Assembly: GCF_009832865.1 (NCBI RefSeq)
Contig: NZ_CP047130.1
Location: 2,170,001 to 2,234,000 of the forward strand
Length of the DNA: 64,000 nucleotides
Origin: Colwellia sp. 20A7
GTDB taxonomy: Bacteria; Pseudomonadota; Gammaproteobacteria; Enterobacterales; Alteromonadaceae
Direction: 5' to 3'
Shown here: one piece after another, positions 1-6,580 of the stretch
Position numbering within the stretch: the first letter of the stretch is position 1
Layout of the letters: every line of letters begins with the position of its first letter
The notes under the pieces: generated by a model
Seen by the model: the letters and a program-made list of their open reading frames with translations, nothing else
What the model was told of the DNA's origin: nothing
Database searches by the model: none
Position numbers and translations under genes: made by a program

Positions 1-100
1 TCGTGGTTCAATGGCCGTTAGGCTATTGCCATCCTAACGCCCTCGGTGGTTGTGCCACATCCGATGCTTGACTCCATGCGCTAACTCAAAACTTTTTCTC
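1..100. other. attC-like half-sites at window edge
   Basis: GTTAGGC at 17-23 and CCTAAC at 33-38 form a back-to-back pair of attC-type core sequences only 8 bases apart. They are followed by a GC-richer stretch with GGTGGTTGTG, which resembles the inner part of Vibrio-type attC sites. The pair could be two attC sites fused by loss of a cassette body, or one site in either orientation, because core sites are nearly palindromic. The stretch then runs into the 3' end of an IS110-family element. Identification is tentative, since the rest of the site lies outside the window. Confidence 0.35.
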
Positions 101-154
101 ATTTAATCTTTTCTCTTTTTCATGTTGTTTCTTTATTTACGACTCACTTTTTGA

Positions 155-1309
155 TTATGCTGGTACCCTTGAAATACGCGTACTTGGGTCAACAGGCACT
201 AATATTACTTCTCGTGATATCGCCCAAATATATGCGAGCATTTCACGGGCAATGGCAGCGACAACAATATTACGATGCTTACCGCGTTGCATCAGGCGTT
301 TGTATCGTCGGCAAAGCCTTAGTTGGGCTTTCCAAGCAATATCAATAACGACCTTAGGCAGTGTTTCTTGCCGCTTTTGTAGCTCGGTTGACACGTTTGC
401 GTTGTGCTTATAGGTTTGAGCCCCTTCAATTAATAATCGACGTGCTCGGCCATTACCACATTTAGTGATGCCGCCTAGCTTTCGATTATCCCCACTTGAG
501 TTTTCTTTGGGAACTAATCCTAAGTAAGCCATTAGCTTTCTCGGGTGGTCAAAGCGTCTTAAATCACCTAACTCAGCAATGGTACCTACAGCGACTAAAA
601 AACGAATACCTCGCATCGCTTGCAATGCTTGAACGACGGGATAATAGCGCCATAGTTTTGCTTGATGTGCTAATTCATTAACTAATCGTTCAACGCGCTT
701 AATACGTTCGGTAATGGTTTGTATCATTTCTTGCAGCACAATTTGTTGGCTTGGATGCGGCAAAACTAACTCAGTTAGCCAACGTAAATGTTGATTTGAC
801 CAATTGTCATTCACTTTGCAGGTGATGTTGTTGCGCAGAAATAAACCTTTAAGTTGGAATTTAGCATCTTTTAAGTCTTTCATAGCGGTTTCTCTTGCCC
901 TGGATAAATCACGTATTGCTTCGTCTTCAGGCTCGGGGACATAAATCGGGGTTAGCTCCTCGTCTTTAAGGAGTTTGGCCAACTTCATTGCATCACGTTT
1001 ATCGGTTTTGACTTTATCTCCTGGTTTTTTAGGGATAAGCGATGGCGCAACGACATAACAGCAATGACCTAAACTTGTCAGTAGACGGTAAATCCAATAG
1101 CCACATGGACCTGCTTCATAAACAAAATGCAATGTCGCATTAGGGTATTTAGATTGATATTGCCGAGCAAGTTTAGTGATTGCTGCTTTGGTTGTTTTAA
1201 TTTTTCCTTGATGAACAGTTTTTGCGCCACGTTGGTCTTCAATGTGTGCAACTTCAGTAGATACTTTATGGGTATCTAAGCCAATGAAAAGTATGTTATG
1301 TTTATTCAT
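155..1309 (-). CDS. IS110-family transposase (DEDD recombinase)
   Basis: This 384-residue protein is the recombinase of IS copy A and is probably intact. The N-terminal RuvC-like DEDD domain shows GLDTHK (Asp12), VYEAGP (Glu65) and KTDKRDA (Asp103, Asp106). The C-terminal Transposase_20 domain has the serine region NSSGDNRKLGGI near residue 285. In this family the protein acts as a tetramer guided by a structured RNA made from the element's own end and cuts without hairpin intermediates. It starts at ATG directly after the conserved hairpin segment. Remnants of the same gene occur at 6331-6477 (first 49 codons) and 58105-58157 (about 16 codons), so the lineage has been active in this neighbourhood more than once. 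Confidence 0.9.
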   Translation of the reverse strand: MNKHNILFIGLDTHKVSTEVAHIEDQRGAKTVHQGKIKTTKAAITKLARQYQSKYPNATLHFVYEAGPCGYWIYRLLTSLGHCCYVVAPSLIPKKPGDKVKTDKRDAMKLAKLLKDEELTPIYVPEPEDEAIRDLSRARETAMKDLKDAKFQLKGLFLRNNITCKVNDNWSNQHLRWLTELVLPHPSQQIVLQEMIQTITERIKRVERLVNELAHQAKLWRYYPVVQALQAMRGIRFLVAVGTIAELGDLRRFDHPRKLMAYLGLVPKENSSGDNRKLGGITKCGNGRARRLLIEGAQTYKHNANVSTELQKRQETLPKVVIDIAWKAQLRLCRRYKRLMQRGKHRNIVVAAIAREMLAYIWAISREVILVPVDPSTRISRVPA

Positions 1310-1405
1310 GCTAGCCTCTATTTTATATTGTTGATAAATATATTATGGCTCTGGTTTGTAAAACTAACCCACGAATTTAGAGGCTAGCACTTTGTGGGGA
1401 GTCAT
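1310..1405 (-). ncRNA. Candidate IS110 bridge RNA region
   Basis: On the minus strand this non-coding segment begins at the element end and stops at the transposase start. Its outer arms GCTAGCCTCT and AGAGGCTAGC are perfectly complementary and enclose about 70 nt, so the transcript can close into one long stem-loop. IS110-group elements encode their guide RNA in this position. The segment is preserved in copies B and C even though their transposase genes are cut short. The RNA role is inferred from family layout and pairing; I did not find a convincing guide match to the flanks. Confidence 0.4.
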
Positions 1406-1467
1406 TATGTCTAAACCTCTAAATCAACGTTTAGAGTATAATTCAAACTTTAAAAGGAACTTAAAAA

Positions 1468-2430
1468 ATGAGTGAAATAATTTTATGTAATCGAAATTTT
1501 AGCGCAAGTGCGTTTAAAAATGACTGTGGTATTGAAATTGAGCAGGCTTCTTCTCTTACATGTCCTAATCCAGAGTTGATTATTGCTAATAAACCTTATT
1601 TATTACAAAACGGTCATTCTACTATTGGTGCAACTTCACTAGCAAAATTGTCCAATCCTTCAATTGCAAAAAATCTTACAAACTTAGCTTTATCTTTTGG
1701 TGGAGATAATCTAATAGCGCTTTCTACTATTACTTCTAAATTACAAGAGTACAATGTAGGGTTGATGGGTGCATCAGCCAGCGTTTACGCTAATAGAATG
1801 GGTGGTTTTGTTGGAGCAGTAAAAGACTACCAATCGGCTTTAATGGAATATCGTCAAGTATCAATAATTAAATCTCCTGCTAATGTAGCAGCTAAGCAAA
1901 AAGCAAAAATATCTTTTGATAAAATGCAGAATGGCTTTAAGCACGAGATAAAAGTAGTAACAAGCCACGTAAAATCAGGTCGTGGTACGCCTATGACTAA
2001 TTTTGATAGAGGTGCAAATATAGCTAAAAGCAGCAGAAGCATTGCTAAACTCGATTTAATTAACCCTGTTCAAGCCGACAATATTGTTAAATTGGCGAAA
2101 CACGCTAAATTTTTAGGTAATGGGTTAGCAGTTATCGACTTTGGTAGTCGTGTGGGTAATATTCATAATAGTTATAAAGCTGACGCCAATTGGGAGCGTG
2201 AAATGTTTATTGAATCAAGCAGTTTTGCTGCTAGTGCAATAACGGGGACTTTAGTAGTTGAAGCTGGCTTAGCGATTCTAATTTTTGCAACACCAGTTGG
2301 TTGGATGGGCCTTATCGTTGGTGGCTTAGCTGTTGCAGGTACCGCAGCAATAACTTCTATTGCTGTTAACAATGAGTTTAAAAGTAATAGCGGCAAATGG
2401 TATGACTCTATAATGACATTAGTGAATTAG
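1468..2430 (+). CDS. Putative membrane-inserting toxin/effector of a gene cassette
   Basis: The gene encodes a 320-residue protein of unassigned family, preceded by AAAAGGAAC as ribosome binding site. Residues 1-230 are soluble, with no signal peptide and an Ala/Ser/Lys-rich middle. Residues about 248-300 form a hydrophobic, glycine-rich hairpin of two probable membrane helices (around GLAILIFATPVGWMGL and GGLAVAGTAA), followed by a short polar tail. Late hydrophobic segments on a soluble protein are typical of pore-forming or membrane-disrupting effectors such as the Tme family of type VI secretion. A small membrane protein starts 2 bases after its stop, the usual arrangement of toxin then immunity. 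It lies between an IS110 end and a complete attC. The function is inferred. Confidence 0.55.
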   Translation: MSEIILCNRNFSASAFKNDCGIEIEQASSLTCPNPELIIANKPYLLQNGHSTIGATSLAKLSNPSIAKNLTNLALSFGGDNLIALSTITSKLQEYNVGLMGASASVYANRMGGFVGAVKDYQSALMEYRQVSIIKSPANVAAKQKAKISFDKMQNGFKHEIKVVTSHVKSGRGTPMTNFDRGANIAKSSRSIAKLDLINPVQADNIVKLAKHAKFLGNGLAVIDFGSRVGNIHNSYKADANWEREMFIESSSFAASAITGTLVVEAGLAILIFATPVGWMGLIVGGLAVAGTAAITSIAVNNEFKSNSGKWYDSIMTLVN

Positions 2431-2432
2431 AT

Positions 2433-2810
2433 ATGAGTTTATTTTCACAGCTATTAGCCGTTTCTGCCGCAATTGGTTTTTTTGCATTAATTTTTTATGT
2501 TGTATTTGGTCAAGTTACAGTGCGTAAGCTTAGAAAAAACCCTAAAACAAAAGACGCTCTTGGAAGTGAGCTGGCAAGTGGTTGGGATATTTTAAATGTG
2601 GCTAAAGCAATGGCTCTTCCTATTTCATGGAGTAAAAAGTTTGAGAATAGTCCCTTATCATTTATGTATGCTAATTCAAACGTTGTACTTAAGCACACAA
2701 ATAAATTAGATCGCTTTTTAGGTATATTATTTTTTTGGTTATGGCTAGTCTCAGGCAGTACGATGATATTTTTAATACTTTTAAAATATTTAGGTGTTTT
2801 TTCACAATAG
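2433..2810 (+). CDS. Small membrane protein, putative immunity partner
   Basis: This 125-residue protein has an N-terminal membrane helix (about residues 8-27, AIGFFALIFYVVFGQVTV) and a second one near the C-terminus (about 97-120, ILFFWLWLVSGSTMIFLILL). Between them is a basic cytoplasmic-type segment. It starts 2 bases after the stop of the putative membrane-disrupting protein and ends just before an attC, so the two genes form one cassette and are probably co-translated. Immunity proteins against membrane-acting effectors are often small integral membrane proteins, which is the basis of this call. No named family was recognised. Confidence 0.5.
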   Translation: MSLFSQLLAVSAAIGFFALIFYVVFGQVTVRKLRKNPKTKDALGSELASGWDILNVAKAMALPISWSKKFENSPLSFMYANSNVVLKHTNKLDRFLGILFFWLWLVSGSTMIFLILLKYLGVFSQ

Positions 2811-2812
2811 AG

Positions 2813-2908
2813 GCTTAACAAGAAAATCAACAAGGACTAAAAACAGCGGGCTGTTCGCTTTGCTCCATTTTAGCCCACTATTTTTAGCCTGTTATTTGGG
2901 CGTTAGGT
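2813..2908 (+). repeat. attC recombination site, complete
   Basis: The site runs from GCTTAAC (2813-2819, consensus RYYYAAC) to GTTAGGT (2902-2908, consensus GTTRRRY). The inner arms AGCGGGCTG and TAGCCCACT pair, so the bottom strand can fold into the hairpin used by integron integrase. The site follows directly on the stop of the small membrane protein, as expected for a cassette end. It closely resembles the site at 7360-7459 in its CAAGGACT and TTATTTGGGCGTTAG segments. Confidence 0.8.
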
Positions 2909-2947
2909 ATTTAGGAGATAGTTGCAACTCTTGGTCGACTATACTAC

Positions 2948-2977
2948 TTGACAATAAAATATCCGAAGCGATATAGT
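2948..2977 (+). promoter_or_regulatory. Candidate cassette promoter (-35/-10)
   Basis: TTGACA at 2948-2953 and TATAGT at 2972-2977 are separated by 18 bases, close to the sigma-70 consensus. They lie in the leader of the metallopeptidase cassette, about 77 bases before its likely start. A cassette-borne promoter would allow expression without the integron Pc promoter. Confidence 0.45.
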
Positions 2978-3054
2978 GCTGCACTTAAAGTAATCAAGGA
3001 TGATTGTTAACTATCCCTTAGTTAATATAATCTCTTAATAATATGGAGTATAAA

Positions 3055-3864
3055 ATGGATTTAGCCACCGCAAACCCGCAAAAAAATGCCCTTACCTTAG
3101 AAAGATTTGAAGAACATTTACATAAAGCGATTGATAAACCAACCACAAATTTTCGAATGAGAAGAGTGGGTCCTTCTAGGCAAGGCAGAAGAAGAGAAGT
3201 AAAAGTTCATAATGGCGCTCACCGAGCAACATGGGCTAAAACAACCATTAATAGTCGTTTAAGAACCATCAGCATTAACGTATTTCTTAACTTTAAGCAA
3301 AATAATTTAAGGCAGGCAGATTATAGTAAATTAAAAGCTCTCGCTATGGCGGGTATTAAACAGTATTGGTCTAACACTATCACGGTTGATGGGGTGCGCT
3401 TTAACGTAATAGTCAACGCTTTGCATAAAAGTAGCAGTGATGCCATTCCCGTTGATTTAATGATTGAAGAGAGCCCTGACTATGCTAGATCAATGAACCC
3501 CGCGATATTAGGTATAGATGCAAGTTTCGTTTATCAAAAAGGTATACAAGCTCTTGGTGCCCCAGAAAAAGCAATCGATGATGATTTTAAGCTTACTTCA
3601 GCGCATGAATTTGGTCATTCTGTTTTAATGTATGTTGGCGGTATCAGTTTATCTTGGGGTCATAAAGGCTCGACCAACGCGCTATTGCAAAATGTAAAAT
3701 CATCAACTCCTGGATACCCAAACAAAGGTAAACTGGATTTAATGAAATACTATGATGCTAGTAAACGACAACCAGAAAAGCGTCAAAGAATAAATGACTC
3801 TATGGCAATAGAAATAGATGTTAAACGATTAATATGGAGTTCTGAAATATTATGGAAAGATTAA
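3055..3864 (+). CDS. Zinc metallopeptidase-like cassette protein, putative effector
   Basis: The protein has 269 residues from ATG 3055; GGAG at 3045-3048 is a good ribosome binding site for that codon, while ATG 3043 would lie on top of it. HEFGH (about residues 184-188) is the HExxH zinc-binding and catalytic motif of metallopeptidases. A histidine in SLSWGHKG, 14 residues after the second motif histidine, is a candidate third ligand. The N-terminus is basic (RRVGPSRQGRRREVKV) and lacks a signal peptide. The next gene overlaps its 3' end and encodes a lipoprotein, so a secreted peptidase with a periplasmic immunity partner is plausible. The exact peptidase family was not recognised. Confidence 0.6.
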   Translation: MDLATANPQKNALTLERFEEHLHKAIDKPTTNFRMRRVGPSRQGRRREVKVHNGAHRATWAKTTINSRLRTISINVFLNFKQNNLRQADYSKLKALAMAGIKQYWSNTITVDGVRFNVIVNALHKSSSDAIPVDLMIEESPDYARSMNPAILGIDASFVYQKGIQALGAPEKAIDDDFKLTSAHEFGHSVLMYVGGISLSWGHKGSTNALLQNVKSSTPGYPNKGKLDLMKYYDASKRQPEKRQRINDSMAIEIDVKRLIWSSEILWKD

Positions 3865-4238
3865 GAAATTGGTATAAGTATTTATTGATAATACTTATAC
3901 CTATACTACTTAGTGCATGTTCAAATATTTACTGGGGAATTATTAAAAACAATACTAATGAGGTTATTAAAGTAAAGCTTACTTTAACAAACGAATACGG
4001 CACTCAGGTTTTGGAGCTTCTACCTATAGAATCTAAAGACAGTAGCATATGGGAATATGAACAATCATCACTTATAATCAGCAAAATAGATAAAGATTTA
4101 TCTTTGGTTGAGGCAACGAATAGAAAAGGTTGCACTATTACTTTTGATCGCACAGCGATAGAGAAAAACGTTGAAAGCCATAGACAACAAATCGTGATTG
4201 AACCTCAAGACTTCATTGATGCTTGTGGAAAACAATAA
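3852..4238 (+). CDS. Lipoprotein, putative immunity partner of the metallopeptidase
   Basis: This 128-residue protein has a type II signal peptide with lipobox LSAC (cysteine near residue 23). The mature part is predicted to be periplasmic, with mixed strand-like character and a late cysteine pair (GCTI and DACG). Its ATG lies 13 bases inside the upstream metallopeptidase gene, so translation is probably coupled. It is the last gene before an attC. Co-location with a peptidase lacking a signal peptide fits an effector and periplasmic immunity lipoprotein, but this is inferred from context only. Confidence 0.55.
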   Translation: MERLRNWYKYLLIILIPILLSACSNIYWGIIKNNTNEVIKVKLTLTNEYGTQVLELLPIESKDSSIWEYEQSSLIISKIDKDLSLVEATNRKGCTITFDRTAIEKNVESHRQQIVIEPQDFIDACGKQ

Positions 4239-4257
4239 TAACCTAGATGAACATTCT

Positions 4258-4301
4258 GACTACTACCAAATAGCATCTAAAGAAACTATTTGGTAGTAGT
4301 C
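4258..4301. other. Perfect 16-bp inverted repeat between cassette gene and attC
   Basis: GACTACTACCAAATAG (4258-4273) and CTATTTGGTAGTAGTC (4286-4301) are exact inverted repeats around a 12-base loop, 20 bases after the lipoprotein stop. No T-run follows on either strand, so it is not a standard intrinsic terminator. It could stabilise the cassette mRNA 3' end or be a protein site. Confidence 0.6.
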
Positions 4302-4331
4302 AAAGCATAAAATAATGTAGCTGAATTAAAT

Positions 4332-4378
4332 ACCTAACAAGGGTTTTCAAGTCGGACAAATTACAGTTGGCTTTTTGT
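4332..4378 (+). repeat. attC left half, split by IS1111-type element
   Basis: The site starts with ACCTAAC (4332-4338) and runs through ACAGTTGGC to the insertion point. Its right half continues at 5747-5797 with TTAGCCAAC and ends with GTTAGGT. Joining the halves restores the inner arms GTTGGCT and AGCCAAC, so an attC was interrupted near the tip of its stem. Confidence 0.75.
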
Positions 4379-4450
4379 TCAATGGTATGGACTCCTCACC
4401 TTTGACCAAATAGGTTAAGGTGAAGACGCGAATCATTAGGAGCCCAAACC

Positions 4451-5476
4451 ATGAAAAATTCTACCACTATCAGTATCGATTTAGCTAAAACTGTTTTCCA
4501 AGTTGCCTTATTTAATAAATATGGCGTAATGAAATCTAATAATAAAATGAGCCAAGCTAAAATGGTTCAGTTTATCGCCCAGCACCCAGAAGCAACTATT
4601 TGCATGGAAGCATGCGGAACCGCTCATTATTGGGGGCGTCGTTTTCAACAAAGTGGTCATAAAGTATTACTTGTTCCTGCACATATTGCCGCAAAATACC
4701 GCACAGGTAATAAAAATGATGCTAACGATGCGTTAGCTATTTATGAGTCAATTAATCGTCCTAAAACTTATTTTGTCCAAGTAAAAAACCTTGATCAGCA
4801 AGACTTGGCAAGTTTACTTAAGCTACGACAAGGCTATGTAAAACAACGCACTCAAACAGCAAATAGAATAAGGGGCTTAGGCCTAGAATATGGGGTTAAA
4901 ATTCCTAAAGGTATTGCTAAAATACGCAAAGATTTACCATGTTTCCTGGAAGATGCAGAGAATGAGTTGACGACGTCTAGTCGATTTATTTTAAGGGATC
5001 TACTCGATCAACTTTTGTTGCTGGATGGTCAAATTGATGAATCAACGAATAGATTAGTTGCTAGAGCTAAGGAAGTACCTGTTTGTATACGATTGATTGC
5101 GTTGCCAGGTGTTGCTTGGATAATTGCCAGTGCGCTTTATGCAAGATTGGGAGATGGCTCAGCGTATAAGTGTGGTCGTGATGCCAGCGCAAGCGTTGGT
5201 GTAGTTCCTGCTCATTCAGGAACGGGTGGAAATAATAAGTTATTAGGGATAACGAAACGAGGTGATAGGTGTTTACGCTCATTACTTGTTCATGGAGCAC
5301 GTTCAGTTGTTAGTCGAATTAAAGACAAGCAAGATGGGTTGAGTTGTTGGATAAGAGAGCAACTATCAAAGAATCATTTAAACAAAACTGCGGTTGCTTA
5401 CGCCAATAAGCTAGTCAGAATGGCATGGGCTATTTTGAAGAGTGGTGAAGAATATCGAACACCTTTAGCTCAGTAG
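4451..5476 (+). CDS. IS1111/IS110-family transposase
   Basis: This 341-residue DEDD recombinase appears intact. The N-terminal domain shows ISIDLAK (Asp10), ICMEACG (Glu53) and KNDANDA (Asp90, Asp93). The C-terminal Transposase_20 domain has the helix-hairpin-helix-like stretch ALPGVAWIIA and the serine region VVPAHSGTGGNNK near residue 255. Start ATG follows AGGAGCCCAAACC. It carries out RNA-guided insertion and excision of the surrounding element. Differences from the other two IS110-type transposases here show a separate lineage. Confidence 0.92.
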   Translation: MKNSTTISIDLAKTVFQVALFNKYGVMKSNNKMSQAKMVQFIAQHPEATICMEACGTAHYWGRRFQQSGHKVLLVPAHIAAKYRTGNKNDANDALAIYESINRPKTYFVQVKNLDQQDLASLLKLRQGYVKQRTQTANRIRGLGLEYGVKIPKGIAKIRKDLPCFLEDAENELTTSSRFILRDLLDQLLLLDGQIDESTNRLVARAKEVPVCIRLIALPGVAWIIASALYARLGDGSAYKCGRDASASVGVVPAHSGTGGNNKLLGITKRGDRCLRSLLVHGARSVVSRIKDKQDGLSCWIREQLSKNHLNKTAVAYANKLVRMAWAILKSGEEYRTPLAQ

Positions 5477-5479
5477 TGT

Positions 5480-5735
5480 TTGATAAACCTTGAAAAAGTA
5501 ACTAAGTTAACCGAGTATAAGCAGTCGTAAAATAATAATGTAAAGTGTATCAACGCACGCAAGGCAAAACCTGTGAGGCACGACGGTATTCAAATACCTC
5601 TTACTCGTTAAGGAGCTTTGTAAGTGGATTAAGCCATTAAGGTTCGGGGTAGCTCCCCATCAGAAACCGAATATACGTGAACTTGCTACATACATTTAAA
5701 TTTATTACGATTAACGGCTTGCTATGCAAGAGGAG
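5480..5735 (+). ncRNA. Predicted bridge RNA (seekRNA) of the IS1111-type element
   Basis: IS1111-group elements encode their guide RNA after the transposase. Here GTGAGGCAC (5573-5581) is the exact reverse complement of GTGCCTCAC across the right junction (5745-5753). ATATACGTG (5671-5679) is identical to the element's right end (5739-5747). The first fits a target guide and the second a donor guide. Short hairpins lie between them: GGTATT/AATACC at 5585-5598 and GGGG/CCCC at 5646-5658. TTTGT at 5617-5621 also matches the left target next to its GT. RNA ends are unknown. Confidence 0.6.
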
Positions 5736-5746
5736 TCCATATACGT

Positions 5747-5797
5747 GCCTCACTTATTTTAGCCAACAGCAATTTGCCGCTTAAAACGGCGTTAGGT
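5747..5797 (+). repeat. attC right half, after the IS insertion
   Basis: The half-site continues the attC that begins at 4332. It contains TTAGCCAAC, the GCCGCTTAAAACGGC stem and ends with GTTAGGT (5791-5797). The same CGCCGCTTAA...GCGGCGTTAG pattern occurs in the site at 6874-6970. It marks the start of the next cassette. Confidence 0.75.
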
Positions 5798-5826
5798 GCA
5801 AAGACAACTCATGCATTCGAGGCAAC

Positions 5827-6207
5827 ATGGATACATATAATCCCAATAAAGCAGTAGAACCCGAAAACTGGTTAGCCCTAGATGAAGCTACAAGAATTGA
5901 ATTAGTTCATGATTTCCATATTGGTTTAGATCACGAATTAACCGAGGATGCTTTAAGTGTACATTCATCAATTCATGTAATAGTTGAAAATCAATTAGCT
6001 ATGGAGGTTGATTTAATACCTGAAACTATTGCAAAACTTACAAGGCAAGGACTGAATCGGCATGAAGCCATTCATGCAATTGGAGCAATAATCACCGAAG
6101 ATATTTTTAATGTTATGAAGGGAAATACGGAAGAATTTTCACCTAAGAAATACAGAAGAAAGCTTGAAAAGCTTACAGCAAAAAGGTGGTTAAAAGGGCA
6201 ATATTAA
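5827..6207 (+). CDS. DUF1841-like cassette protein
   Basis: The gene encodes a 126-residue soluble, helical protein of unknown function. It carries histidine-rich motifs HSSIHVIVENQLA and NRHEAIHAIG, spaced as in DUF1841-type proteins, which suggests a helical bundle with a metal-binding site. No signal peptide or membrane segment is seen, and the C-terminus is basic. It is alone in its cassette: an attC ends 30 bases before it and another begins 8 bases after it. The family call is from memory of the histidine pattern and is moderate. Confidence 0.6.
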   Translation: MDTYNPNKAVEPENWLALDEATRIELVHDFHIGLDHELTEDALSVHSSIHVIVENQLAMEVDLIPETIAKLTRQGLNRHEAIHAIGAIITEDIFNVMKGNTEEFSPKKYRRKLEKLTAKRWLKGQY

Positions 6208-6214
6208 ATTTTGC

Positions 6215-6271
6215 ACCTAACACAATCAAAAAGGACAGTCGCTCACACAATCAAAAAGACACAATCAAAAA
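6215..6271 (+). repeat. attC left end disrupted by RAYT-derived repeats
   Basis: ACCTAAC (6215-6221) after the DUF1841-like gene is the start of an attC, but the expected stem and GTTAGGT end are missing. Instead the unit CACAATCAAAAAG occurs three times between 6220 and 6271, twice followed by GGACAGTCGCTC. In intact sites of this array a similar TAACAAGAAAATCAACAAGGACT is the natural left arm, so the repeat element joined or replaced the attC at AAGGAC. Confidence 0.55.
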
Positions 6272-6318
6272 GGACAGTCGCTCAAATTATATTAGGTTTG
6301 CTTTATAAGCGAGTGTCC
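6272..6318 (+). repeat. RAYT-derived palindromic element, 47 bp
   Basis: The element runs from GGACAGTCGCTC to GCGAGTGTCC with imperfectly complementary ends. The same 47 bp, with identical short flanks, recur at 10236-10282. The right end matches the end of the truncated RAYT element at 14455-14469, so this is a non-autonomous derivative. It abuts the broken IS110 fragment (copy B). Confidence 0.7.
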
Positions 6319-6330
6319 TAGTTAAATTCA

Positions 6331-6580
6331 CCGAGCAAGTTTAGTGATTGCTGCTTTGGTTGTTTTAATTTTTCCTTGATGAACAGTTTTTGCGCCACGT
6401 TGGTCTTCAATGTGTGCAACTTCAGTAGATACTTTATGGGTATCTAAGCCAATGAAAAGTATGTTATGTTTATTCATGCTAGCCTCTATTTTATATTGTT
6501 GATAAATATATTATGGCTCTGGTTTGTAAAACTAACCCACGAATTTAGAGGCTAGCACTTTGTGGGGAGTCATTATGTCT
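6331..6580 (-). pseudogene. IS110 copy B: transposase 5' fragment plus upstream region
   Basis: The fragment matches IS copy A almost exactly, from codon 49 of the transposase back through its ATG (6475-6477) and the whole upstream hairpin region to TCATTATGTCT. The rest of the gene is missing; the break lies against the right flank of a RAYT-derived 47-bp element. The near identity with copy A suggests a recent event. The intact element end next to the DUF3781-like gene shows a second insertion site of this lineage. Confidence 0.85.

Larger units (their letters stand above)
100..1412 (-). mobile_element. IS110-family insertion sequence, complete copy (A)
   Basis: The element holds one transposase gene (155-1309, minus strand) and a non-coding segment upstream of it (1310-1405). 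Its upstream end is fixed by comparison with copy B at 6331-6580: the two are the same through TCATTATGTCT and then diverge. Copy C at 58010-58157 is a diverged relative with the same terminal GGGGAGTCATT. The downstream end near base 100 has no second copy to compare and is approximate. A long 5' non-coding region is the layout of the IS110 group, in which the guide (bridge) RNA lies before the transposase. Confidence 0.65.
4379..5746 (+). mobile_element. IS1111-type insertion sequence inserted in attC
   Basis: The element is about 1,368 bp with one transposase gene and a 3' non-coding region of about 270 bp. Subterminal inverted repeats ATGGACTCCTC (near 4386) and GAGGAGTCCAT (ending near 5740) are typical of the IS1111 group. 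Both junctions carry a GT dinucleotide (4377-4378 and 5745-5746), which fits a shared core dinucleotide. Its position inside an attC matches the known IS1111-attC group, which targets cassette recombination sites. Exact ends may be off by one or two bases. Confidence 0.8.

Noticed and set aside
1376..1423. ATTTAGAGG and CCTCTAAAT across the IS110 end as a guide-target match
   Set aside because: Copy B has the same RNA region but a different flank without this match, so it is probably chance.
6220..6271. Threefold CACAATCAAAAAG repeat as a CRISPR-like array
   Set aside because: Units are 13 bases with irregular spacing that contains the RAYT arm, and no cas gene is near; local duplication explains it.
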